DNA of 64,000 nt, from NCBI RefSeq assembly GCF_002201535.1, contig NZ_NIWW01000004.1:186001-250000 (forward strand), given 5' to 3'. Position 1 is the stretch's first letter; every line of letters starts with the position of its first letter. A program made the translations under genes and the position numbers. This document shows, in pieces, positions 53,860 through 62,752 of the stretch. Source of the stretch: Lacimicrobium sp. SS2-24 (lineage in GTDB: Bacteria > Pseudomonadota > Gammaproteobacteria > Enterobacterales > Alteromonadaceae). The notes beneath the pieces are model-generated. The model had not been told where the DNA came from and did no database searches. It saw nothing but the letters and a program-made list of their open reading frames with translations.

Positions 53860-54153
53860 TTATGATTCCGACGCCTGACATGGAAATGCCGGTAACGTTA
53901 ATCTACCTGCAACCAACAATTTTTTTTGCTTGCGCGACAAAGACTTAACCCAATACTCCGCACGACTCGCCTGACTGCGACTCCCCACCGGAACCTGAAA
54001 AATCAGTGATAACGGTCCCTTGCCCTTCAGCGCTTTGGCTGCTTTAGGACCACCAGACTGATGTTCGGCAAAGCGTCTTGTCGGATCCGTACTGATTCCC
54101 GTATACCAATGCCCCAAGCGGGTTTCAACAATGTATAAAGACCAATCAGACAA
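53860..54153 (-). CDS. GIY-YIG nuclease-family protein (YhbQ-like)
   Basis: 97 aa, the usual size. LYIVETRLGHWYTGISTDPT carries the GIY-YIG motif (here Y-I-V and Y-T-G), RRFAEHQSGGPKAAKALKGK is the following conserved helix, and ASRAEYWVKSLSRKQKKLL ends with the Glu-containing helix. TTG start with AGG about 9 nt upstream; no ATG fits. Small stand-alone members may act on DNA ends, but their role is not well known. Confidence 0.88.
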   Translation of the reverse strand: MSDWSLYIVETRLGHWYTGISTDPTRRFAEHQSGGPKAAKALKGKGPLSLIFQVPVGSRSQASRAEYWVKSLSRKQKKLLVAGRLTLPAFPCQASES

Positions 54154-54322
54154 GCTATTCTACCTGCATAAAAAAGAACAATGCTTTTTGAGTGTACAGA
54201 TGTACGCTGAAAACTTATACTACGGCGATAATCTAACCTGTAATTATCCCGGACGCTACCGTATCGAACAACGAGAATGTGTCCGGTAGCATCTGCAAAT
54301 AATAACCCCATGGAGGTGAACA

Positions 54323-54955
54323 GTGTCCAGTCCGTCCCGCCCATACAGCGTTGCTGAAGAGTGGTTAAATGCCCTCAGCCATGGATTGGGTTTTGTGATT
54401 GCCATTGCTGGTCTGGTCTTTTTGCTCTTGCGCAGTGAGGACAGTCTGAGCATTACTGCCTCCGCCATTTATGGCAGTTCGTTGCTGCTCATGTTCCTTA
54501 GCTCAACCCTTTACCACAGTGTCACCGGTCATCCGCTCAAAGGTTGGCTGAAACTCTTCGATCATAGTGCCATTTATTTACTTATAGCTGGTACTTACAC
54601 GCCATTTATGTTGGTCAGCGTTGGGGGTTGGGTTGGCACCCTGGGGACCGTATTAATTTGGAGCATTGCGCTGGCTGGGGTTATTTTTAAATGGTTTGCA
54701 CGACACCGTTTCCCACGCCTGTCTGTCTCTTTGTATCTGATCATGGGGTGGCTCGCCATTGCCTTTATCTACCCCTTGTACCAGGCGCTGCCCAGCAGTG
54801 GGTTGTGGCTTTTGCTGGCAGGAGGATTGTGCTTTACCCTGGGGGTGGTGTTTTATATGGCGAAAAAAATCCAGTACACCCATGCCATCTGGCACCTGTT
54901 TGTCGTGGGTGGCTGTACTTGCCACTACCTGGCTATCTATTACTACGTCCTCTGA
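54323..54955 (+). CDS. Hemolysin III-family membrane protein (PAQR-like)
   Basis: 210 aa with seven membrane helices. EEWLNALSHGLGFVIAIAG, LFLSSTLYHS-type segment (LMFLSSTLYHSVTGHPLKGW), KLFDHSAIYLLIAGTYTPFM and FVVGGCTCHYLAIYYYVL hold the Ser/His/Asp residues of the PAQR metal site. GTG start with a strong GGAGGTGA 3-6 nt upstream. Despite the name the role is in membrane homeostasis. A 7-bp inverted repeat GCTACCG/CGGTAGC lies just upstream (about 54255-54290). Confidence 0.9.
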   Translation: MSSPSRPYSVAEEWLNALSHGLGFVIAIAGLVFLLLRSEDSLSITASAIYGSSLLLMFLSSTLYHSVTGHPLKGWLKLFDHSAIYLLIAGTYTPFMLVSVGGWVGTLGTVLIWSIALAGVIFKWFARHRFPRLSVSLYLIMGWLAIAFIYPLYQALPSSGLWLLLAGGLCFTLGVVFYMAKKIQYTHAIWHLFVVGGCTCHYLAIYYYVL

Positions 54956-54982
54956 CGAGTATTAATTTAACGGTAAACAGCG

Positions 54983-55240
54983 TTAATATTTCGCGTCTAT
55001 CTGTTTTAGTTTCTTTTCAAACTGTTCCAGATGCTCTGCTTTTTCATATTCAAAGTGATACTGATTGTGAAAGCCAAAACGCAGCTGTACCTGGGCATCT
55101 TCAATAAAAACCGTGTAACCATCAAAGTCAGTCCAGGCTTTTACCCCATCAAGACGATAAGATTCATCCTGTTGCTTTCCATGCTCGCGTATCTTTTCAA
55201 AAACGGATAGAACAAAGCGGCTGTCCAGTTCATTTTTCAT
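54983..55240 (-). CDS. DUF3081 family protein
   Basis: 85 aa from the ATG at 55240, with GGGAG 6 nt upstream; the open frame goes on to 55318 without support. FVLSVFEKIREHGKQQDES, DGVKAWTDFDGYTVFIEDA and LRFGFHNQYHFEYEKAEHL are the family's conserved stretches. Small cytoplasmic protein of unknown function, common in Alteromonadales and Shewanella. It is divergent from the photolyase operon across 93 bp and converges on the hemolysin III gene. Confidence 0.85.
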   Translation of the reverse strand: MKNELDSRFVLSVFEKIREHGKQQDESYRLDGVKAWTDFDGYTVFIEDAQVQLRFGFHNQYHFEYEKAEHLEQFEKKLKQIDAKY

Positions 55241-55333
55241 CGTACTCTCCCAGTCTGTGTTTTGACCAACATAGTTGATCCCCTTACCCACTACAACCGA
55301 ATAAAGCTGTAACGGCACCTATATACCTCATTT

Positions 55334-56869
55334 ATGTCAAAACTATTATTACTGCTGGGCGATCAGCTGGATCAACACCAGCAGGCAATTCGCGAGCTGG
55401 ACAAGCAACAAGACCATATCCTGATGGCCGAGCTCACCGATGAAGCCGGATATGTACCGCATAACAGGCGCAAAATCGCCCTGATTTTCTCGGCCATGCG
55501 CCATATGGCAAAAGGCCTCAGAGACAGTGGCTACCGGGTCACCTATTTCACTTACCAACAATCGGTTGAAGCTGGCCTGAACAGCATCAGCGAGCTGGTA
55601 TGCCACCAGCTAAAACAACATGCCTATCAGGCCTTTGCTTATGTCGAAGCGGGTGAATACCGACTCGATCAGGAGTTAGATACCTTAACAAAGCGGCTGG
55701 ACGTGCCGACCGAGAAGTTCGATTGCAGTAATTTTATTTTCAGCCGCAAGACGATGCTGGGGTGGTTTGAGGGTAAGAAATCGCCTCGTATGGAGCACTA
55801 CTATCGCTGGGCACGTCAGCAAACGGGCTGGTTGATGGACAACAATAAGCCGCTGGGCGGGCAATATAACTACGACAAACAAAATCGTCAGCCTTGGGAT
55901 CCCTCTGTTGTGCCCCCTCCTGCGCTGCAATTTGAGCCAGATACCATCACACAGGACGTGATTGCTCTGGTCAACGAGACGTTTGCCCACCACCCCGGAA
56001 CACTACATGACTTCGCCATGGCGGTCACCACGCAACAAGCTGAACAGGCTCTGGATGACTTTATTCAGCTACGTCTGCCGAGCTTTGGCGACTATCAGGA
56101 TGCGCTGGCTGACAATCAAAGCACAGTGTTTCACAGCCTATTATCAGCATACATCAACATTGGTCTGCTGAGCCCGGTAAAGGTATGTGAAGCCGTTGTA
56201 AAGGCGTATGAGGATGGTCGGGCACCGCTTAATGCGGTAGAGGGCTTCATACGGCAAATTCTGGGATGGAGGGAGTATGTGCGAGGACTTTACTGGCACT
56301 GCGGGCCCGATTATCAGCATCGCAATGCACTCAATTCCACCACTCCTTTGCCGGATTGGTTCTGGACCGGCGATACACGCATGCGTTGTGTCAGTCAGGC
56401 AATCAGCAGCTCATTAAACCAGGCCTATGCCCATCATATTCAGCGGCTGATGGTAATCGGTAATTTTGCCTTACTGACCGGTCTGGACGTAAAAGCGGTG
56501 TGTCGCTGGTATCTGGCGGTCTACATTGACGCCTTCGAGTGGGTCGAATTGCCTAACACGCTGGGGATGGCCCTGTATGCCGACGATGGCTTTGTGGCCA
56601 GTAAGCCCTATGCAGCAAGCGGCCGCTATATCAATAAAATGGGCAATCACTGCAAAAACTGCGCTTACAACATTAATCAGACGACCGGCAATAAAGCCTG
56701 CCCGTTCAATGCCCTGTACTGGCAGTTCATTCATCGCCACCAAAGTAAATTCAAAGATAATCCCAGAATGGCACTGATGCTCAGTCAGTGGCAAAAAAAG
56801 TCACATGACGACCAACAAGCGCTGCTGGACTGGAGTGAACACTTACTTGAGCGCCTCGATTCACTATGA
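55334..56869 (+). CDS. Iron-sulfur bacterial photolyase/cryptochrome (FeS-BCP, 6-4 photolyase type)
   Basis: 511 aa. The N-terminal Rossmann-like domain (LLLLGDQLDQHQQAIREL) is followed by the helical FAD domain. Four cysteines fit the [4Fe-4S] ligands: C352 (MRCVSQAI), C440 and C443 (HCKNCAY) and C456 (NKACPFN). NFALLTGLDVKAVCRWYLA and FEWVELPNTLGMALYADDGF are family segments. It repairs 6-4 photoproducts with light in studied members. First gene of the three-gene photolyase operon; the next ATG overlaps its TGA by 4 nt. Confidence 0.93.
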   Translation: MSKLLLLLGDQLDQHQQAIRELDKQQDHILMAELTDEAGYVPHNRRKIALIFSAMRHMAKGLRDSGYRVTYFTYQQSVEAGLNSISELVCHQLKQHAYQAFAYVEAGEYRLDQELDTLTKRLDVPTEKFDCSNFIFSRKTMLGWFEGKKSPRMEHYYRWARQQTGWLMDNNKPLGGQYNYDKQNRQPWDPSVVPPPALQFEPDTITQDVIALVNETFAHHPGTLHDFAMAVTTQQAEQALDDFIQLRLPSFGDYQDALADNQSTVFHSLLSAYINIGLLSPVKVCEAVVKAYEDGRAPLNAVEGFIRQILGWREYVRGLYWHCGPDYQHRNALNSTTPLPDWFWTGDTRMRCVSQAISSSLNQAYAHHIQRLMVIGNFALLTGLDVKAVCRWYLAVYIDAFEWVELPNTLGMALYADDGFVASKPYAASGRYINKMGNHCKNCAYNINQTTGNKACPFNALYWQFIHRHQSKFKDNPRMALMLSQWQKKSHDDQQALLDWSEHLLERLDSL

Positions 56870-58356
56870 TTAACCTGGTGTGGCTGAAACGAGACCTGCG
56901 GCTGGTGGACCATGCCCCTCTGTATCAGGCGACCCAGGGTACACGTCCTGTCATCCTGCTCTATGTCCATGAGCCCCAGTACTGGCAACTAAAAGATACC
57001 AGTGCCAGACACTGGCAATTTATCCGTGAAAGCCTGTGCGACCTGAATCAGGATCTCGCTCAGCAAAAGACCGGACTGTGGATAGCCGAAGGTGAAGTGC
57101 AGGCCTGTCTGCAACAGCTGCACCAGCAATTTGGTATTCACACCCTGTTTAGCCATGAGGAAACGGGTAATCAGTGGACCTATATCCGTGACCAGCAGGT
57201 ACAACGCTGGTGCGCAACGAATCATGTACGATGGCAACAATCACGCCAGTTTGCCGTCAAACGAGGCCCTGTAAACCGGGACCACTGGGATCACATCTGG
57301 CAGCAACAGATGCGCGCGGCCGTGGTGGCTGATGCGAACTTGTCCAAACTCATACCACCACCTGCAGCCTACCAGGATTTGCCCTCTTCCTATCCCGGTA
57401 ACGACCGCCTGTTTTGTCTGTCCGGGCAAATCGGCGGGTGCAAAGCAGGTAAAAAACTACTGACGAGTTTCCTCTGTCATCGTCAGCAGCGCTATTTGCA
57501 CAGTGTCTCCAGCCCGGTCAGTGGGCCACAGTTCAGCTCCCGTCTCAGCCCCTATCTGGCCTATGGCTGTCTGAGCATGAAAGAAGTTGTTCAAAATACT
57601 GTGGCGACGCTGGAAAAATCGCAGCACTCACGGGCGCTGCGAGCCTTTAAATCGCGCCTGCACTGGCACTGCCACTTCATTCAGAAACTGGAAACAGAGC
57701 CCGAATATGAGTTGCATGCCGTTCATAGGGATCTCAGACCTCTGCGTTCTGAAAGCTTTGATCCCTCGCTATTTGAGGCGTGGTGTGAAGCCCGAACAGG
57801 CATTCCGTTTGTGGATGCCTGCATGATGATGTTGCGACACACAGGCTGGCTGCCTTTTCGCATGCGAGCCATGCTGATGGCTTTTTCCAGTTACCATTTG
57901 TGGCTTCCGTGGCAGAAACCTGCGGCGTTTCTCGCGCAACTCTTTACAGATTACGAGCCCGGGATTCATTACCCGCAGGTGCAGATGCAGTCCGGCACCA
58001 CCGGTATCAATCCCTTTCGCATCTACAATCCCATCAAACAGGGCATGCGTTTTGACCCAGACGGTCAGTTTATCCGGCGCTGGTTAACACCACTGCGTCC
58101 ACTGCACAGTGCTTATATTCATCAGCCCTGGCGAAGCCCTGATTTTGCCTCCCTGGATTACCCCGAGCCGGTAATTGACCCGGAGCTTAGCGCAAGACAA
58201 GCCAGAGAGACCCTGTTTGCCTTTTATCGGGAGCATGTCAATCAATCGGAAACCCGCAGGGTGGTCAGTCAACACGCCAGTCGTCGGTACCACAAGAAAC
58301 CATCAAGGCGTTCACAAAAATCCACACCAGCCACCCAACAACTGAGTTTGTTCTGA
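56866..58356 (+). CDS. Photolyase/cryptochrome family protein, class uncertain
   Basis: 496 aa. VWLKRDLRLVDHAPLYQATQ starts the photolyase domain; FSSRLSPYLAYGCLSMKEV and FKSRLHWHCHFIQKLETEPE are FAD-domain stretches, and TGIPFVDACMMMLRHTGWLP and LPFRMRAMLMAFSSYHLWL the lesion-binding region. QMQSGTTGINPFRIYNP is a distinctive stretch of this subgroup. It is neither the FeS type nor DASH. The C-terminal tail (last ~35 residues) is basic and Ser/Thr-rich. It may repair cyclobutane dimers or act as a light sensor. ATGA overlap upstream and TGATG overlap downstream. Confidence 0.85.
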   Translation: MINLVWLKRDLRLVDHAPLYQATQGTRPVILLYVHEPQYWQLKDTSARHWQFIRESLCDLNQDLAQQKTGLWIAEGEVQACLQQLHQQFGIHTLFSHEETGNQWTYIRDQQVQRWCATNHVRWQQSRQFAVKRGPVNRDHWDHIWQQQMRAAVVADANLSKLIPPPAAYQDLPSSYPGNDRLFCLSGQIGGCKAGKKLLTSFLCHRQQRYLHSVSSPVSGPQFSSRLSPYLAYGCLSMKEVVQNTVATLEKSQHSRALRAFKSRLHWHCHFIQKLETEPEYELHAVHRDLRPLRSESFDPSLFEAWCEARTGIPFVDACMMMLRHTGWLPFRMRAMLMAFSSYHLWLPWQKPAAFLAQLFTDYEPGIHYPQVQMQSGTTGINPFRIYNPIKQGMRFDPDGQFIRRWLTPLRPLHSAYIHQPWRSPDFASLDYPEPVIDPELSARQARETLFAFYREHVNQSETRRVVSQHASRRYHKKPSRRSQKSTPATQQLSLF

Positions 58357-59618
58357 TGCCCTCTGATATTGCGGTAATGCTCTTTAGCGACGATTTACGT
58401 GTTGATGATAATCCGGCTCTGCTGGCCGCCAGTCAACATTCACAACTGCTGTGTGTATACGTATTCGACGAAGTACAAGGTCGTCATGAAGGACACTGGC
58501 CTGCCACCGGTCCCTTACGCGCCCGGTTTATCTGGCAATCATTGATGGAACTTGAGCTGCGCCTGAACAGCCTGGGGCAGCGCTTGTTGATCACTCAGGG
58601 CCCGCTTCATCAGGTAATGGCCAGACTCACCGCCGAGCTTGGATCGCTCTGTATCTATTGCCAACAGCCTGACAGCTGGTATGAGACACAGCAGATGGCG
58701 CACCTGGCAGAGCAATATCATGTCAGGTTCAGAGGTGCTCCTACCTTACTGAGTCAGAATCAGCTTCCTTTTGTGCTTAACCAGATGCCTGAAAGCTTTA
58801 CGCCTTTTCGCAAGAAAGTGGAGGCCAACTGGCCCCGTATTCAACCCCTGTCGCCCCCTACCCGCCTGCCCTCTGCGCCAGACATCACAATGAACACGCT
58901 GGGCTCAAGTCCTATTTTGACTGAATGTAACGTATCCGATAAAGCCGTGCTCAATTTTCATGGGGGTGAGCAATCGGCATGGAAAAGACTGAAGGATTAC
59001 ATTTGGGAGCAACGTGCAGTGGGTCATTACAAACAAAGCCGCAATGGGCTTTTAGGGGCTGATTATTCCAGTAAGTTTTCTCCCTGGCTTGCACAAGGTT
59101 GTCTGTCACCGCGGCGCATATACCAGCAAGTTAAATGCTATGAGTCACGCTTTGGGGCCAGCGATTCAACATACTGGATGATATTCGAACTGTTATGGCG
59201 GGACTTTTTTCATCTGCAAGCGCGCAGGATGGAAGCCGACTTCTTTTATTCTCCCCCCGCGGCTCAGAGGTCCTTTAGAGACGACCCACAGGCGTTAAAA
59301 AGATGGTGTGAAGGACGTACCGGCCAGGAGTTTGTGGATGCCAATATGCGTGAATTATTGCAAACTGGTTTTATGAGTAACCGGGGCAGGCAGAATGTGG
59401 CATCCTACTTCATCTATGAGCTGCAACTGGATTGGCGCATCGGCGCAGCATGGTTTGAACACCAGTTAATCGACTATGATGCGCCGAGTAATTATGGCAA
59501 CTGGAGTTACATAGCAGGACAGGCCCATGACCCTCGTCACGGGCGTCAGTTTGATATTGATGCCCAGGCCCAACGATATGATCCTGAGCATCAATACAGA
59601 GCCTATTGGTTGAGCTAG
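58356..59618 (+). CDS. DASH-family cryptochrome/photolyase
   Basis: 420 aa. MLFSDDLRVDDNPALLAAS, QLPFVLNQMPESFTPFRKK (the hallmark Cry-DASH stretch), FSPWLAQGCLSPRRIY, MIFELLWRDFFHLQARRM and GFMSNRGRQNVASYFIYEL with YDAPSNYGNWSYIAG are all present. Cry-DASH proteins bind FAD and usually an antenna folate, and repair dimers in single-stranded DNA. The ATG shares its first base with the end of the upstream TGA. The stop overlaps that of the converging outer-membrane gene by 4 nt. Confidence 0.94.
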   Translation: MPSDIAVMLFSDDLRVDDNPALLAASQHSQLLCVYVFDEVQGRHEGHWPATGPLRARFIWQSLMELELRLNSLGQRLLITQGPLHQVMARLTAELGSLCIYCQQPDSWYETQQMAHLAEQYHVRFRGAPTLLSQNQLPFVLNQMPESFTPFRKKVEANWPRIQPLSPPTRLPSAPDITMNTLGSSPILTECNVSDKAVLNFHGGEQSAWKRLKDYIWEQRAVGHYKQSRNGLLGADYSSKFSPWLAQGCLSPRRIYQQVKCYESRFGASDSTYWMIFELLWRDFFHLQARRMEADFFYSPPAAQRSFRDDPQALKRWCEGRTGQEFVDANMRELLQTGFMSNRGRQNVASYFIYELQLDWRIGAAWFEHQLIDYDAPSNYGNWSYIAGQAHDPRHGRQFDIDAQAQRYDPEHQYRAYWLS

Positions 59619-60229
59619 AAGTTATACCTTACGCCGAGTTGTACCAGGTTGACCTGTAAATCGTCTTCGCCGCGAATATGCTGAGCCTCGAGGCGCACAT
59701 CCACAGTTTGAGTCAGCACAAAATCGAAGCCCAGTCCAACAACGCCAGCAATAGCAGTATCGTCCACGGCGCAGCGGGTCGCATTCAGGCTATCACTAAC
59801 AACCACGGTGCTGGCTGTCCCGGCAGCACAGTCTCTGCCCTCAGCCAGGTAGCTATCAGCCTGCCATTTAATGCTCATCACACCTAAGCGATAAAACAAC
59901 GTCCCGGCCTGTGACCTCGCTTTACCAAGAACCGCAGCATAGATGGCATCGCCGGTGGCGCTATTGCTATCTTCAGTACCAAGGTTATCAGCAGTCAGCC
60001 TATCGGCGTCTTCATCGATCAATTGCTGATAGCCAAGTTCTACAAACCACTGACGATGAAATTCGTAGCCCATAGCAAAACTGTAACCCGGCCCCTTCGC
60101 ACTGATTTGCTCCTGATCTGCCTCGGCATAGTTCAGTCCGAGCAAGCCGTACATATTACTCTGTGCATACGCCGTGCTTGTGCACAGTGCGCTGATCCCA
60201 ATTAGTGTGCTAAGTAGTGATTTTTTCAT
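59615..60229 (-). CDS. Small outer-membrane beta-barrel protein (OmpA/OmpX-like)
   Basis: 204 aa from the ATG at 60229. Signal peptide LSTLIGISALCTSTAYAQS, then eight or so beta strands (MYGLLGLNYAEADQEQISAK, RQWFVELGYQQLIDEDADRL, TQTVDVRLEAQHIRGEDDLQ) ending VQLGVRYNF with terminal Phe, as needed for BAM assembly. A disulfide is possible between the two cysteines of EGRDCAAG and NATRCAVD. Fits the outer-membrane beta-barrel domain family; function unspecified. Confidence 0.82.
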   Translation of the reverse strand: MKKSLLSTLIGISALCTSTAYAQSNMYGLLGLNYAEADQEQISAKGPGYSFAMGYEFHRQWFVELGYQQLIDEDADRLTADNLGTEDSNSATGDAIYAAVLGKARSQAGTLFYRLGVMSIKWQADSYLAEGRDCAAGTASTVVVSDSLNATRCAVDDTAIAGVVGLGFDFVLTQTVDVRLEAQHIRGEDDLQVNLVQLGVRYNF

Positions 60230-60389
60230 ATTTTTCTCGGTTCTCATCGTCCAGAGTTGTAGTCTAGCCCTGATCAGCCCATTGCGACCAGTGATTTGCC
60301 CGCAGATGGCTATTTTTTAACGTTTTTCTCGCCCTGAACACCCTTTTGTTGCTCTGGTGAGGCGGCGTCATCCGCCAAACGACGCCACA

Positions 60390-60417
60390 TTGACACAAAA
60401 GTGTCACAGGTTACAAT
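60390..60417 (+). promoter_or_regulatory. Strong promoter with overlapping operator-like repeat
   Basis: TTGACA (60390-60395, 6/6) and TACAAT (60412-60417, 5/6) with a 16-bp spacer. A perfect inverted repeat, TGACAC (60391-60396), AAAA, GTGTCA (60401-60406), covers the -35 box and spacer. Predicted transcript start near 60424, 22 nt before the ATG of the small gene at 60446. The GTG at 60401 is upstream of that start, so it cannot begin the protein. The repeat is well placed for repression. Confidence 0.75.
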
Positions 60418-60445
60418 CGGGGCCCCTGTAGCCACGAAATCCCGT

Positions 60446-60619
60446 ATGCCCGATAAGAGCAAAAAAAAGCATAAGAAAGACAGTCAACTGCTGATTCGTA
60501 TCGACAAGCAAACTAGGGATGAGTTTGTTCACCTTTGTGAACAACAAAACACCAAAGCCGCCAAAGAAATACGCCGTTTTATTCTCAGCTACATCAAACG
60601 CCATCAACCTCGCGATTGA
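60446..60619 (+). CDS. Small basic ribbon-helix-helix-like protein
   Basis: 57 aa from the ATG at 60446. A lysine-rich arm (KSKKKHKKDS) leads into one short strand and two helices: SQLLIRIDKQTRDEFVHLCE then NTKAAKEIRRFILSYIKRH, the beta-alpha-alpha pattern of MetJ/Arc DNA-binding proteins. No clear ribosome site; the leader is short. It probably binds DNA as a dimer, and the inverted repeat in its own promoter is a candidate target. It converges with the sulfotransferase gene, overlapping by 16 nt. Confidence 0.65.
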   Translation: MPDKSKKKHKKDSQLLIRIDKQTRDEFVHLCEQQNTKAAKEIRRFILSYIKRHQPRD

Positions 60620-62634
60620 TCGCAGTCAAGTATCTCATACTGGCTGTATTGTTCTAACAGCTTATCTCCTAATACCCTCTTTAACGGCTGCAGATAGGGC
60701 TCAAAATGTCGCCACTGTTGGGCAGCCCGGGTGTTCAGTGGTTGTCGCACCTGCTCTGAGCTGGGCGTCTTGATACTGCGTTCGGTTCGATAGAATTCCA
60801 GGCACTGGGGTTCAAAAGGTAAGCCGCAGAAATCCAGCATTCGACGTATTTGCGTTTCACTGTCCAGTAACAGTTCTTCATGCTGCACTAAGAGTACCTG
60901 CCCGGGTAAAACCTGCTGCCAGTGATCCATCAATCGCACATAATCCCGGTAATAACGTGCCATGGTGTCGAGGCTATAGCTAAAATCCTGCCCCTCGCCG
61001 AAGAGTTGCTTATAACCACTGAAACAACAGGCCATAGGGTGGCGACGTGCATCGATGATTTTGGCATTGGGCAAGATCAACTTGATCAAGCCAATGTGCA
61101 GGAAGTTATTCGGCATCTTGTCGATAAAAAATGGCGCATTACCACGGTAGGCTCGGGTATTTTCAATAAACTGCTGTCCAAATGCCGCGAAATACTCATC
61201 TTTTATCTCATGGAGATTCTTAGGATAGGCCGGTTCCTGATTAACATTCCTGCCGCGAAGACGCATCGCCAGTCCCAGAATATTGTGCAGCTCCATGGTG
61301 CCGTCAACCTGGGAATGAGAGGCAAGAATCTGCTCAAGTAATGTCGAGCCCGCCCGGGGCAACCCCACAATAAAGATAGGATCGACATCCGCTGCCCCAA
61401 GATGCCCTCGCTCAGCAAATAAGGCTTTGGAACAGTGCTCAATCTGCGCATCCACCATTTGTGTGGTTTTATCCGGGTTATAACCGGATTGCCGATGTTT
61501 AAGCTGATTACCGCTAGCGTAAAAGTCAAACGCCGCGGCGAAATCCTGCTGATCCTCAAAGGCCTTACCCAGCGCAAAATACAGGTGAATTTTGTCCTCT
61601 TCTGACGTGTCATCAGAGATGGCCAGAGCTTTCATTTCTGCCACTTCCGATTTACTGAAACTATAGGTTTTGGTGTTCGCCAAACTCCAATAGGCGTCAC
61701 CAAAATCAGCGCGGATCTGGTATGCCTTGCGATATGAAGCAACCGCGTCGTGAAACTGACCAATGGCCTTTTGCGCATGTCCGAGCTGCAAGTAGACATC
61801 GGCAGGCTGATTCACCTTGTTCACCACCTGCTGATACAGTGCAATGCCCTTTTCGTTCTCCCCTAAACCGGTCAGCGCACTCGCCAGACTGACCGTATAA
61901 GCAGGATGCTGTGGTGCTTGTTCCAGCAAATACTCGGCCTGCTCTCGCGCTTTGGTGTACTTGCCGGTTCTGAGCAACAATCCAAGATACTGCGCACGCG
62001 CAGTCTGATTATCCGGTTCCAGCTCAACACAACTTTCCAGTAAAAACTCGGCATCATCATATATTTTCAGTCGCTGGCCAATTTCGGCAAGCAAACACAT
62101 GGCCTCGACATGGTGTTTATGCTGTTGCAGAAACTGACGACAAACCTGCTCGGCCTGCGCCAGCTTACCCTCGTACATTAAATCGTAAGCGCCGAGCAAA
62201 GGCCTGGGCAGCTTTTCCAGCTGAGCTATCTGCTTTTCTGCCACAGCCTGCGCCTGTTGCTGGTCCGCCTGTTGATAGATGGGTAACAACATCTTCCAGC
62301 TACTGAGCAGGGCCGGGTTCAGTTGTGTTGCCTGATAAAAACCTTTCGCTGCTGCCAATCCATTGCCCTGGGCCTGATAAACATAGCCTCGTTCCTGAAA
62401 GGCCCTGGCATGAGAAGGGTTGAGTTTTAGCAAGGTGTTAAGGGTCACAGCGGCAGCATCCAGCGCACCACGAAAACGCTGACTGACCGCGAGTAAATAA
62501 TATAGTTCTTGCGTGATTGCTGGCGGCTGTTCGCTTACCAACAATTCATTGATCTGCGTTTCAGCCTCATCAAAGCTGCCCTGTTGAATCCGCTGCTGAA
62601 TCTGGCGCAGTGTATCACCGGTTGATAACGTCAA
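60604..62634 (-). CDS. TPR-sulfotransferase family protein
   Basis: 676 aa. Residues ~5-390 are about eight to ten TPR repeats (for example SHARAFQERGYVYQAQGNGL, PADVYLQLGHAQKAIGQFHD). The C-terminal part (~405-660) is the sulfotransferase domain: PIFIVGLPRAGSTLLEQILA is the PAPS 5'-phosphate loop, IDARRHPMACCFSGYKQLF the 3'-phosphate-binding segment. The family sulfates proteins or glycans, often in proteobacteria of unknown target. No signal peptide. It is followed by no other gene of the pathway, so the acceptor is unknown. Confidence 0.88.
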   Translation of the reverse strand: MTLSTGDTLRQIQQRIQQGSFDEAETQINELLVSEQPPAITQELYYLLAVSQRFRGALDAAAVTLNTLLKLNPSHARAFQERGYVYQAQGNGLAAAKGFYQATQLNPALLSSWKMLLPIYQQADQQQAQAVAEKQIAQLEKLPRPLLGAYDLMYEGKLAQAEQVCRQFLQQHKHHVEAMCLLAEIGQRLKIYDDAEFLLESCVELEPDNQTARAQYLGLLLRTGKYTKAREQAEYLLEQAPQHPAYTVSLASALTGLGENEKGIALYQQVVNKVNQPADVYLQLGHAQKAIGQFHDAVASYRKAYQIRADFGDAYWSLANTKTYSFSKSEVAEMKALAISDDTSEEDKIHLYFALGKAFEDQQDFAAAFDFYASGNQLKHRQSGYNPDKTTQMVDAQIEHCSKALFAERGHLGAADVDPIFIVGLPRAGSTLLEQILASHSQVDGTMELHNILGLAMRLRGRNVNQEPAYPKNLHEIKDEYFAAFGQQFIENTRAYRGNAPFFIDKMPNNFLHIGLIKLILPNAKIIDARRHPMACCFSGYKQLFGEGQDFSYSLDTMARYYRDYVRLMDHWQQVLPGQVLLVQHEELLLDSETQIRRMLDFCGLPFEPQCLEFYRTERSIKTPSSEQVRQPLNTRAAQQWRHFEPYLQPLKRVLGDKLLEQYSQYEILDCDQSRG

Positions 62635-62700
62635 TGGCTACTCCGTAATCTTCTTTGTGGGCTCAGCGTTTTTCGCTACAGAAGCATGCAAGCCACAACG

Positions 62701-62729
62701 AAAAAAGGCAAGCGCAGTGCGCTTGCCTT
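62701..62729 (-). terminator. Rho-independent terminator of the TonB-dependent receptor gene
   Basis: An 11-bp perfect stem, AAGGCAAGCGC (62705-62715) with GCGCTTGCCTT (62719-62729), 3-nt loop. On the minus strand it is followed by TTTTTT (complement of 62701-62706). It lies 24 bp beyond the receptor stop codon and 66 bp before the sulfotransferase start. Confidence 0.93.
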
Positions 62730-62752
62730 AGGGTTTACAACACTCTTACTTG

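Noticed and set aside
54170-54200. AAAAAG/CTTTTT hairpin as a terminator
   Set aside because: Six A-T-rich pairs only and located upstream of the GIY-YIG start, where no transcript should end.
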